From positions 124,001 through 188,000 of the forward strand of contig NZ_JAAAPJ010000013.1 of NCBI RefSeq assembly GCF_009909145.1: a DNA stretch of 64,000 nucleotides, given 5' to 3'. The notes beneath the pieces are model-generated. The model ran no database searches. It saw only the letters and a list, made by a program, of their open reading frames with translations, and had not been told where the DNA came from. Shown in pieces: positions 9,042-17,001 of this stretch. Each line of letters starts with the position of its first letter. Within the stretch, counting starts at the first letter, position 1. The stretch comes from Corallococcus silvisoli (GTDB taxonomy: Bacteria; Myxococcota; Myxococcia; Myxococcales; Myxococcaceae). Both the position numbers and the translations under genes were made by a program.

Positions 9042-9752
9042 ATGCCCTCCCCCTCCCCACGCTCCGAGCCGCATGCCGGGCGGTCGTGGCTGCTCGCGCT
9101 GTTGGGAGTGATGGGATTGACCCTGTTCGCGCTGGCATGCGCGGCGCTCGTGATGGTGCTGGACTTCGCCTGGTCGGGAACGGGCCACGACGACACCGTG
9201 GGCGAGGTGCTCGTACCGCCGCCCGTGTATGGCCCGCTGCCCTCCTTCACGCTTCGCGACGACCGGGGACGCGCCCTGGAGACCGGCCAGCTCCAGGGCC
9301 AGCTCACGCTGCTCCAGTTCGCGTCGGAGCCGGATGCGCGCACCCTCCAGTCCCTGCGAAGCATCCAGCAGCAACTGGACGCCGAAGGCGTGTCTGTTCA
9401 GGTCGTCATCGCGATGTCTCGCCTCCCGCCCTCGGACGAACCCGGCCCCCTGCCACCGGGCTGGCGACGGGTCTGGGATGGCGCCCGGTTGGAGGCGACA
9501 GCGCGCGGGCTGGGCATCCTCGCCCCAACGGATGCTCCGACGACTCCCGCTCCTTCCTCGAGCCCCCTGCTGCTGGTGGATCAACGAGGACAGGTGCGCG
9601 GAGCCTACGACCTGCTGCGGGCCCCTCGGACCTCCGAACGGCTCGTGGAGGACGCGCACTGTCTGAACACCTGCGGTCCCTTTTCCGTGCACACCCACAC
9701 GCTGAAAGAAACGCCACCGCTCGGGCGAGCGCCGCCTTCGGACAGGCCCTGA
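9042..9752 (+). CDS. SCO1/SenC-like thioredoxin-fold protein lacking the copper site
   Basis: 236 residues from ATG 9042; a TTG 23 codons upstream is a weaker start. One N-terminal transmembrane anchor (~residues 20-45) precedes a thioredoxin-fold domain. It shares VYGPLPxFxLxDxxGR and LLLVDxxGQVRGxY with the bona fide SCO1 protein encoded 28 bp downstream, so the two are tandem paralogues. Where SCO1 has the metal-binding CPTVC this protein has EPDAR, and the conserved His before the LVD strand is also missing. It therefore cannot bind copper in the SCO manner; a chaperone partner or sensor role is possible. Confidence 0.75.
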   Translation: MPSPSPRSEPHAGRSWLLALLGVMGLTLFALACAALVMVLDFAWSGTGHDDTVGEVLVPPPVYGPLPSFTLRDDRGRALETGQLQGQLTLLQFASEPDARTLQSLRSIQQQLDAEGVSVQVVIAMSRLPPSDEPGPLPPGWRRVWDGARLEATARGLGILAPTDAPTTPAPSSSPLLLVDQRGQVRGAYDLLRAPRTSERLVEDAHCLNTCGPFSVHTHTLKETPPLGRAPPSDRP

Positions 9753-9780
9753 ACCCCGAGCCCTCACCCACAAGGTTCCA

Positions 9781-10473
9781 ATGAAGCCTTCGTCCATTTC
9801 CTTCACGGTGGCGCGCAGGCGGCTGCCCTGGTTCGCGCTCGCGGGCGGCCTGCTGGCCTTCGCGCTGCTGTTCGCCGCGTGGCCCCGGCTCCAGCAAGAA
9901 CGTGCGCGCATCGCCGCCGAGAAGCTCCCGGTGTATGGACCGCTCCCGCGCTTCGCGCTGACCGACCAGACGGGACGGTCCTTCTCCGACGCCCAGATGC
10001 GGGGACACCTCTACGTGGCGGACTTCTTCTTCACCCGCTGCCCCACCGTGTGCCCGCTGCTGACGGCGAAGATGCTGCGGGTACAGCGGACGGCGAGGGA
10101 GCGGGGCCTGGCCCTGCACTTCGCTTCGTTCAGCGTGGATCCCCGCCACGACACGCCCGAGCGACTGACCGCGTATGCGCGTGACCATCACCTCGACACG
10201 TCCAACTGGACGCTGTTGACGGGCCCACTGGATGAGGTGGAGACGACCGTGCTGAAGGGCTTCCGGGTGATGATGGGTCGCGACGCCGACGCGGGGGACG
10301 ACGACTTCTTCAGCGTCTTCCATGGAGAGCACTTCGTCCTCGTGGACGCCCAGGGACAGCTTCGCGGGTACTACAAGGTCACCGAAGGCGAACAAGGCCT
10401 GGAAAACCTGCTCCGGGACGTGGAGCTGCTGGCGCTGGCGGAGGGTCCCATCGGCGCATCCCCCCGCCCGTGA
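9781..10473 (+). CDS. SCO1/SenC family copper chaperone for cytochrome c oxidase
   Basis: 230 residues from ATG 9781. One N-terminal transmembrane segment (residues ~15-33) anchors a periplasmic thioredoxin-fold domain. The metal ligands are all present: C87 and C91 in RCPTVC, and H181 in FHGEHF, eight residues before the conserved Asp. SCO proteins deliver copper to, or reduce, the CuA site of cytochrome oxidase subunit II. It follows the degenerate paralogue by 28 bp and probably shares its transcript; no oxidase subunit genes are in the window. A hairpin follows the stop. Confidence 0.92.
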   Translation: MKPSSISFTVARRRLPWFALAGGLLAFALLFAAWPRLQQERARIAAEKLPVYGPLPRFALTDQTGRSFSDAQMRGHLYVADFFFTRCPTVCPLLTAKMLRVQRTARERGLALHFASFSVDPRHDTPERLTAYARDHHLDTSNWTLLTGPLDEVETTVLKGFRVMMGRDADAGDDDFFSVFHGEHFVLVDAQGQLRGYYKVTEGEQGLENLLRDVELLALAEGPIGASPRP

Positions 10474-10477
10474 ACGT

Positions 10478-10509
10478 ACCCAACCGGGGGCCAACCTCCC
10501 GGGTTGGGT
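10478..10509 (+). terminator. Terminator after SCO1 gene
   Basis: ACCCAACC (10478-10485) and GGTTGGGT (10502-10509) pair over 8 bp with an additional inner GGG/CCC, just after the SCO1 stop codon and before the kinase gene. Confidence 0.6.
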
Positions 10510-10580
10510 CTCCGTCTCCAGGCGGGAAGGACGTCACCGCTCCATGTCCACGAAGGAACCGGGTGCTAGCGTCGCGCCGC

Positions 10581-13500
10581 ATGAAGGACTCGCTCGCCCG
10601 GCCCCCTCCGTATGAGGAGGAGCTGCGCATCGCGGTGGCCGAGGGACTCGTCTCGGAGGCGGACGCGCCCGCGTTGGAGGAAGAAGCCCGGCGCGTGGGC
10701 AAGGGCCCCCTCGCGCTGCTCCACGCGCACGGACGCATCTCCGACACCACCCTCGCGGCCCTGATGCCACGCGCCGGCGCGGCCCTGGAGGCGTCGACGA
10801 TGGCGCCGCTCACGCCCGCCGCCTCCCCGTCCCAGGCGGCGCCTCCCTTCCCGCTTCCACGGTGGGACCGCTACCAGGGCCTGCGCTTCCTGGGCCAGGG
10901 CGGAATGGGTCAGGTGTTCCTCGCGTATGATCCGCGCCTGCGCCGCGACGTCGCCCTCAAGTTCATGAAGGGCGACGATCCGGACGTCTTGCGGCGGCTG
11001 CTCGCCGAGGCCCGCGCCCAGGCCCGCGTGCACCACGAGCGCGTGTGCCCCGTGCATGAGATGGGTGAGGCCCAGGGCCGCGCCTTCATCGCGATGCGAT
11101 ACATCCCCGGGCGGACGCTGGGACAGCTCGCGGAAACACTCACCGTGGCACAGCAAGTCCGGCTGGTCCGCGAGGCCGCCCTGGGCGTCCACGCCGCGCA
11201 CCTCGCGGGCCTCATCCACCGCGACCTCAAGCCCGGCAACATCCTGGTGGAGCGCACAGCGGACGGGCGCCTCCATCCCTACGTGATGGACTTCGGGCTC
11301 GCGCACGACTGGACCGCGCGCGGCGCCACCGCCACCGGCTCCGTGCTGGGCACGCCCCCCTACATGTCCCCGGAGCAGGCCCGGGGCGAGGTGGGCCAGC
11401 TGGACCGGCGCACGGATGTCTACAGCCTGGGCGCCACGCTCTACCACCTGCTCACGGGCCAGCCCCCCATCCCCGGCGCCAACGGCCTGGAGGTCCTCAG
11501 CCGCATCGCCACCGTGGAGCCCGTGCCTCCGCGCACGCTGCGCCCGGACGTGCCCGCGGACCTGGAAGCCATCGTCCTCAAGTGTCTGGAGAAGGACCGC
11601 GCCGCCCGCTACGACTCCGCGCTGGCGCTGGCGGAGGACCTGGACCGCTTCCTCGAGGACCGGCCCGTGCTCGCGCGGCCCGTGAGCCTGGGCTCCCGGC
11701 TGCGCAAGAAGGCCCGGCGGAACCGCGCCGCGGTGAGCGTGGCGGCCGTCGCGCTCGTCGCCGTGCTCGGCGCGCTCGTCCAGGTGCAGCTCACCCGCCG
11801 GCAGGCCGCGCACCGCGAGCTTCTGTCCCGCCGCTTCACGGAGGCCGTGGAGCGAGTGGAGGCGCAGGTCCGCTACACCAGCATGGCCCGCCTGCACGAC
11901 GTGCGCGCGGAGCGGGCCGAGCTGCGACACCGCCTGGAAGCGCTCGCCGGGGACGTCGCTCTCGGGGGCGAGGAGGCTCGGGGCCCGGGACTGTACGCGC
12001 TGGGCCGGGGCACGCTGGCCCTGGGAGACCCGGCGAAGGCCCGCGAGCAGCTGGAGGCGGCGTGGGAGGCGGGCTTCCACGAGCCGCGCCTCGCTTGGTC
12101 CCTGGCGCTCGCGCTGGGGCAGCTCTACCGCGACGCGCTCCTGGACGTGGAGAACATCCAGGACCCCGAACGGCGGAAGTCGCGCCTCGCGGCAACCCAA
12201 CGGGAGTACCGCGACCCGGCCCTCCTGTGGCTGCGCCGGAGCGAGGGCGCCGAGGTGCCGTCGCCGGACTACGTCGCCGCGCTGCTCGCCTTCCACGAGG
12301 ACCGCTGGGACGACGCGCTGGCGCGGCTGGATGCCGCGGAGCCCCTGCCGCCCTGGTTCTTCGAAGCGCCCCTGCTGCGCGGCGACATACTCCAGGCGCG
12401 CGCCCACCAGCGATGGAACCAGGGCGACCGCGACGGCGCCCGGGCGGACCTGGACGCCGGACGGCGGGTGCTCGCCTCCGCCGCCGCCACGGGGGAGAGC
12501 CTTCCCGAGGTCCAGCTCGCGCTCGCCCGGCTCGAGTACCGCGCCCTGGTGATGGCGCTGTACAGCCAGGGAGATGTGGAGCCGGCCGCCACCCACGGGC
12601 TGGAGGCGGTCGCGCGCGCGCTCGCGGCCGACGCGGACAGCGCGGAGGCCCACACCTGGGAGGCCCGCTTCCACAACCGGCGGGCCGAGGACTCCCTGCG
12701 CCGGGGCGCGGATCCAGAGGACTCACTCCAGCGGGCCATCGCCGCCGCCCGCCAGGTGCTGGCCACGCGGCCGAGCGATTCGCGGGCTCGCAAGGAGCTG
12801 GCGCAGAGCCTGCTGCGCGAGGCCCGGGCGAAGCAGGGCCGGGGCATGCCGCCAGACGCACCGCTCCAGGGTGCCCTGGAGGCGCTCGACGGTATTGATC
12901 CGCGCAAGCGGGACCATGAAGTCCCCGCCACGCGCGGCCTCATCTTCCGCGTCTGGGCGGACGCCGACACACAGCGGGGCGCGTCACCCTCGGAGCATCA
13001 GGCCCTGGCCATCGCGGCCTACCGTCAGGCGCTCCAACTGGACGCCGCGCTGCCGGATGTGTGGATCAACCTGGGCCAGCTCTACCTGACGCGGGCCTCG
13101 GATCCCCGCGCGGCGACGCCGGACGCGGACCTGGACGAGGCGCGGCGCGCGCTGGAGCAGGCGCGGCGCCTCAACCCGACGAACTTCGTGGCGTGGTTCC
13201 TGGGCGGCACGCTGCACACCGAGCTGGCCTCCCGCTCGCGGACCCGCGGTGGCGACCCGCGCCCGGACCTGGAGACCGCCGCCACGCTCTTCGAGCGCGG
13301 CATCACCATCAACGCGCGCGTGGCCCCGCTGCACAACGGGCTGGGCATCGTCCGGGCGGAGCAGGCCCGCGAGGCCTGGGACCGCGGCGAAGACCCCTTC
13401 CCCTTCCTGGACGCGGCCCAGGCCGCCTACGCGAAGGCCGTGGAGGCCGCGCCCCGCCAGGGCTGGGGCCAGAACAACACGGGAGATGTGCACTTCGCCC

Positions 13501-14147
13501 GCGCGGAGTGGCGCGACGCCCTGGGAGAAGCGCCGGACGCGGAGGTGCGCGCCGCGCAGGCGTCCTACGAGGAGGCCGTGGCGCTGCTGCCCGGACAGGC
13601 CACGCCGTGGGCCAACCTCGCGCGCCTGCACCTCCTCCAGGCCACGCGGGCGCTGGCGCGGGGACGTCCCGCGGCGGAGGCCCTGAGCCGGGCGGGAGCG
13701 GCGCTCGACGAGGCCTTGCGCCGGAACCCGGAGGAGCCCCTGGCGTGGCGACTCCAGGCGGAGCTGGCCAGCGCGCGGGCCCGCGCCCTGCCCACGGTCC
13801 AGGCCGACGCGGCCTTCACGCGGGCCTCGAGCCGCTTCGACGCCGCCATGGAACGGGAGCCCCGGAGCCTGGAGACGCGCCTGGCCTTCGCGCGCATGTG
13901 CCTTGCGTGGGCCCAGGCCCGGAAGGCCGCCGGACAGGACGCGGCGCCCGTGCTCGCGCGCGGCCTGGAGGCCGTGGACGCGCTGCTCGCGCTCCACGCC
14001 AACTGGGCAGAGGCGCGGTGGCTGCGCGCCAGCTTGCGTCTCACGCGCGAGCCCGACCTGCCCGAGGCACTCCAGGAGCGCGCCGCCGCCATCGCCGCCA
14101 ACCCGCATCTCGCGGGCCGTGGACCTCCGTCAAAGCCTGCTCCGTAG
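10581..14147 (+). CDS. Membrane-anchored Ser/Thr protein kinase with C-terminal TPR repeats
   Basis: 1,188 residues from ATG 10581; the frame is open further upstream but that stretch runs through the SCO1 terminator. A ~95-residue N-terminal region precedes a complete Hanks-type kinase domain (~97-375): glycine loop GQGGMGQV, VALKFM lysine, HRDLKPGN catalytic loop (~213), DFGLAHD (~237) and SPEQARGE. One transmembrane helix lies at ~385-403. The remaining ~780 residues are helical TPR-like repeats, periplasmic if the kinase is cytoplasmic. Such kinase-TPR proteins are abundant in myxobacteria and link extracytoplasmic protein interactions to phosphorylation. Substrate unknown. It ends at a strong hairpin. 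Confidence 0.95.
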   Translation: MKDSLARPPPYEEELRIAVAEGLVSEADAPALEEEARRVGKGPLALLHAHGRISDTTLAALMPRAGAALEASTMAPLTPAASPSQAAPPFPLPRWDRYQGLRFLGQGGMGQVFLAYDPRLRRDVALKFMKGDDPDVLRRLLAEARAQARVHHERVCPVHEMGEAQGRAFIAMRYIPGRTLGQLAETLTVAQQVRLVREAALGVHAAHLAGLIHRDLKPGNILVERTADGRLHPYVMDFGLAHDWTARGATATGSVLGTPPYMSPEQARGEVGQLDRRTDVYSLGATLYHLLTGQPPIPGANGLEVLSRIATVEPVPPRTLRPDVPADLEAIVLKCLEKDRAARYDSALALAEDLDRFLEDRPVLARPVSLGSRLRKKARRNRAAVSVAAVALVAVLGALVQVQLTRRQAAHRELLSRRFTEAVERVEAQVRYTSMARLHDVRAERAELRHRLEALAGDVALGGEEARGPGLYALGRGTLALGDPAKAREQLEAAWEAGFHEPRLAWSLALALGQLYRDALLDVENIQDPERRKSRLAATQREYRDPALLWLRRSEGAEVPSPDYVAALLAFHEDRWDDALARLDAAEPLPPWFFEAPLLRGDILQARAHQRWNQGDRDGARADLDAGRRVLASAAATGESLPEVQLALARLEYRALVMALYSQGDVEPAATHGLEAVARALAADADSAEAHTWEARFHNRRAEDSLRRGADPEDSLQRAIAAARQVLATRPSDSRARKELAQSLLREARAKQGRGMPPDAPLQGALEALDGIDPRKRDHEVPATRGLIFRVWADADTQRGASPSEHQALAIAAYRQALQLDAALPDVWINLGQLYLTRASDPRAATPDADLDEARRALEQARRLNPTNFVAWFLGGTLHTELASRSRTRGGDPRPDLETAATLFERGITINARVAPLHNGLGIVRAEQAREAWDRGEDPFPFLDAAQAAYAKAVEAAPRQGWGQNNTGDVHFARAEWRDALGEAPDAEVRAAQASYEEAVALLPGQATPWANLARLHLLQATRALARGRPAAEALSRAGAALDEALRRNPEEPLAWRLQAELASARARALPTVQADAAFTRASSRFDAAMEREPRSLETRLAFARMCLAWAQARKAAGQDAAPVLARGLEAVDALLALHANWAEARWLRASLRLTREPDLPEALQERAAAIAANPHLAGRGPPSKPAP

Positions 14148-14257
14148 CGGTCGAGCCGGAACGGCCCTGCATCCGCCAGCGCACCCGAGGGCAACGCGCA
14201 CTCAGGGCCAAGCAAGCCGGCGGGGTTCAGCGGCGCAGGCGAAGGGCGCCGGGGCAC

Positions 14258-14284
14258 CCGCCCTGCCCATCACGGGCAGGGCGG
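14258..14284. terminator. Bidirectional terminator hairpin
   Basis: CCGCCCTGCCC (14258-14268) and its exact complement (14274-14284) form an 11-bp stem with a 5-nt loop between the converging kinase and lipoprotein genes. Confidence 0.75.
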
Positions 14285-14292
14285 AGAGGCCG

Positions 14293-14787
14293 TCACTTCT
14301 CGCGGGGATAGTTGCCCGTCGTGTAGACGTCCAGGCTGCCGGTCTTCGACTCAATGGTACCACCCGGGGGGCAGCGCTCGGTGTCGACGCACAGCACGTG
14401 GGGGCCCGGCTGGGCGCCGACCTCTCCCTTCCATGTGTCACCCTCATTCTGGAGGATGAACAGGCCCGACGTGTCGTTGGTGAAGAGCGTCTCCGGGTCG
14501 GTCCACTGCACCTTGACGGGGCCTCTGTCGCATTGAGACTGGAAGATGACGGTGGCCTGCTGGAAGGCGCAGGAGTTCACCGAGCCGGTCTTCAATCCCT
14601 CACAGCCCACCTGGATGGTCAGGTTCTCCCGGGCGATGCTGTTGTTGGTCGGACAGACATTGACGCCACCGTTGGCCTCCTCCGGCGCTGGCGTCCCCGC
14701 CGTCTTGCAACCTCCCACCGCGAGCAGTCCCGCCACCCACCACCACCCGCGAGCTCCGACGCCGTCCCTGCGCTTGTGCTTCGTCAC
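14293..14787 (-). CDS. Putative lipoprotein of unknown function
   Basis: 164 residues from GTG 14787, preceded by AGGAGGAA at good spacing. The signal peptide ends in a lipobox (LAVGGC, Cys27), so the mature protein should be lipidated. The mature part has six cysteines (including VCPTNN, VGCEG, NSCAF, QCDRG, LCVDTERC) and a beta-rich pattern; it is not a family I recognise. It lies 26 bp downstream of the sigma-54 regulator gene on the same strand, so the two are probably cotranscribed. Confidence 0.8.
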   Translation of the reverse strand: MTKHKRRDGVGARGWWWVAGLLAVGGCKTAGTPAPEEANGGVNVCPTNNSIARENLTIQVGCEGLKTGSVNSCAFQQATVIFQSQCDRGPVKVQWTDPETLFTNDTSGLFILQNEGDTWKGEVGAQPGPHVLCVDTERCPPGGTIESKTGSLDVYTTGNYPREK

Positions 14788-14813
14788 GACCGTTCCTCCT
14801 CCGTCTGGATGAT

Positions 14814-16427
14814 TCAGTCCTCGCGCACGTCCAGGCCCAGTTCCTTGAGTCGCCGCGCGAGCGCCCGCCGAGACACCTCCAGCGTGCGCACCATCGCGTC
14901 CAGCCTGCCACCCGTGGCGGCATGCACACGCGCGATCTCCTCCGCGCCCAGCGACCCGGCGGTCCGGATGCCCGGGCTGCGCTCGATGAGATGGTAGATG
15001 GACGTGCGGTGGATGCCCAACCGATCCGCCGCCGCCTGGAAGTCCCAGTCCCCTTCGCGCAGCGCCGCCAGCAGCTCCGCCTCCGGAATGTCCGCCGGCC
15101 GCCGCCGCCCCACCGGCTCACCCGTCACCGGTGCCGAAGCGGGTGCATCCGACGCGGGCACGGGCGCGCCCGCGGGCCGCCCCATCGGGGTGCCCGGACT
15201 CGCGGACAGCTCCGCGTCCAGCTGCGGATCCGGCCGCAGCTGGGACTGTCCCCGGCTGCCGATGACCAGCTGGCGAACCACGTTGCGCAGCTGCCGCACG
15301 TTGCCCGGCCAGCCATGGCGCAGGAGGCGGACCGCGAGCGCCGGAGGCAGCCACGGCTCCGTGGACGGCGGCGGCCAGGGCTCGCCCATCGCCTCCAGCT
15401 CCTCCCGCGCGAAGTGGTGCAACAGGACGCCCAGGTCCTCACGCCGTTCACGCAGCGGAGGCACGCGCAGCGAGAAGCCCGCGAGCCGGTGCAGCAGCGG
15501 CGCCTTGAAGCGCCCCTCCTGGATCTGCTGCTCCAGGAGCGCGTCCGTCGCGGCGACCAGCCGCACGTCCACCGCCAGGGGCACGCGCTCGCCCACGCGG
15601 TAGATCTCCCCCGTCTCCAGCACGCGCAGCAGCATCACCTGCACCTCGGGCGGAGCCTCCCCCACCTCGTCGAGGAACAGCGTGCCGCCATGGGCCGCCT
15701 GGAAGAAGCCGTCCTGGTCCCGCACGGAGCCGGTGAAGGAACCCCGGCGCGCGCCGAAGAGCTCCGCCGCGGCCAGCTCCCGGGGAATGGCGCCCAGGTT
15801 CACGCTCACGAACGGCCGGGCCCGCCGGGGGCCGCACTGGTGGAGCGCGCGGGCGATGAGCTCCTTGCCGGAGCCCGTCTCGCCGCGCACGAGCACCGGA
15901 ACGTTCAGGTCCGCCACCCGGGAGATCTGCGCGCGCACGCGCTGGAGGCCCACGCTGGCGCCCACCATGCCCAGCGGCTCGCCTCCATCCTCCGGGGGTG
16001 AAGCCCCGTGCAGCAGGAGCACCACCCGCCCCGCCACTTCCAGCGGCACGCCCGCGGCGACCTCATCGGCGGAGAACAGCCAGGGGCCGGACAGCACCAG
16101 CTCTCCGACGCGCACCCGGCTGCCGTCGCCCGGCTCCACCCGCACGCCGCCCTCCGGCAGGGCCTGGAAGCGCACCGCCTTGCGGCTCACGAACGGATCC
16201 TCCAGGGGACGCCCCCCGGACAGGCCCGGACGCTGGAAGAGGGGCTCCGCGCGAGAGAGGGCCAGCGCCCCACCAGGCGCGGCGGGCAACAGCACCCGCT
16301 CGCCCACGCGGTCCACCTGGGGATGCACTGCGAGCGTCAGCGCCGGCACGAGCGCGGCGGCGGGCACGCTCCCTTCACGCTCCGGCGCATCAGCCGTGGA
16401 GATGTCGACAAAGGGGGGCGGACGCAT
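14814..16427 (-). CDS. Sigma-54-dependent transcriptional activator with FHA-like N-terminus
   Basis: 537 residues from ATG 16427; a GTG at 16460 would add 11. Residues ~15-140 resemble a degenerate FHA-type sensory domain. The AAA+ core (~165-385) has Walker A GETGSGKE, Walker B LFLDEVGE, an arginine-finger region and GWPGNVRQL. The sigma-54 contact loop, normally GAFTGA, reads GSFTGS here, keeping the key FTG. The C-terminus has a Fis-type helix-turn-helix (AAADRLGIHRTSIYHLI), then a second HTH-like stretch ending VSRRALARRLKELGL. It would activate sigma-54 promoters; targets unknown. Confidence 0.92.
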   Translation of the reverse strand: MRPPPFVDISTADAPEREGSVPAAALVPALTLAVHPQVDRVGERVLLPAAPGGALALSRAEPLFQRPGLSGGRPLEDPFVSRKAVRFQALPEGGVRVEPGDGSRVRVGELVLSGPWLFSADEVAAGVPLEVAGRVVLLLHGASPPEDGGEPLGMVGASVGLQRVRAQISRVADLNVPVLVRGETGSGKELIARALHQCGPRRARPFVSVNLGAIPRELAAAELFGARRGSFTGSVRDQDGFFQAAHGGTLFLDEVGEAPPEVQVMLLRVLETGEIYRVGERVPLAVDVRLVAATDALLEQQIQEGRFKAPLLHRLAGFSLRVPPLRERREDLGVLLHHFAREELEAMGEPWPPPSTEPWLPPALAVRLLRHGWPGNVRQLRNVVRQLVIGSRGQSQLRPDPQLDAELSASPGTPMGRPAGAPVPASDAPASAPVTGEPVGRRRPADIPEAELLAALREGDWDFQAAADRLGIHRTSIYHLIERSPGIRTAGSLGAEEIARVHAATGGRLDAMVRTLEVSRRALARRLKELGLDVRED

Positions 16428-16474
16428 GACGGGCTCGGACGGTCCGCAGTCTACACCCACCCCCCATGCACCAG

Positions 16475-16502
16475 ACGGTCCTGCCCCTGGGGGCAGGACC
16501 GT
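16475..16502 (-). terminator. Terminator of the Rhs toxin-immunity operon
   Basis: ACGGTCCTGCCC (16475-16486) and its exact complement (16491-16502) form a 12-bp stem with a CTGG loop, 10 bp beyond the immunity gene stop. It isolates the toxin operon from the sigma-54 regulator gene, which reads in the same direction. Confidence 0.75.
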
Positions 16503-16511
16503 CCGGGTTCT

Positions 16512-16982
16512 TCAAGGATTCAATGACGGCCCGTCGAAAGCCGCGTCCCGGGCGAAGGATGCCAGGGTGAGCACGGTGCGTCCGACGATGGCACGCACCG
16601 GCCCTGGCAGCTCCTCCAGCAGCAGGGGCACCTCCGGCAGGATGACCCGCCGGTACACCCACCCCCGCCCCCGCGGCTCCAGGTCATAGGCATACAGCCC
16701 CCGCTCCCCCATGGCCCGGAAGTCGCGCAGGTAGCGCTCCCGCATGTCCTGCGTGGCGAACACCTCCCGCGCCTCCAGTCCAGGGTCCACCCGGGGTTCG
16801 CCCCCGAGCGCGGGAGCGGTCCGGAAGTAGCGCTGGACCTGGCGCAGGTCCTCCCAGGAGACCGCGATGCTCTCCGGGAGGGGCCGGCCCAGGGACGTGA
16901 AGTGCGCGAGCCGCCCTTCGCCGTCCACCGCGAACCAGTCCAGGTCCCATGCCTGCTGTGCGTCCTCTGGGATGCGCGTCAT
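16512..16982 (-). CDS. Probable immunity protein for the Rhs deaminase toxin
   Basis: 156 residues from ATG 16982. It begins 19 bp after the stop of the giant Rhs toxin gene, on the same strand, and is followed by a strong terminator: the standard position for a cognate immunity gene. It is small, acidic (many D/E in the first half), without signal peptide, cysteine-free, and starts with DLDWFAVDGEGRLAHF, an opening that resembles small cytosolic immunity-type proteins linked to polymorphic toxins. Function is assigned mainly from position; the binding partner would be the C-terminal deaminase domain (residues ~2173-2322 of the toxin). Confidence 0.75.
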   Translation of the reverse strand: MTRIPEDAQQAWDLDWFAVDGEGRLAHFTSLGRPLPESIAVSWEDLRQVQRYFRTAPALGGEPRVDPGLEAREVFATQDMRERYLRDFRAMGERGLYAYDLEPRGRGWVYRRVILPEVPLLLEELPGPVRAIVGRTVLTLASFARDAAFDGPSLNP

Positions 16983-17001
16983 CGCAAGGGACCTCGTGGC
17001 C

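Noticed and set aside
10566..12674. 702-residue minus-strand open frame opposite the kinase
   Set aside because: Antisense shadow of the kinase-TPR gene, whose catalytic motifs fix the real frame.
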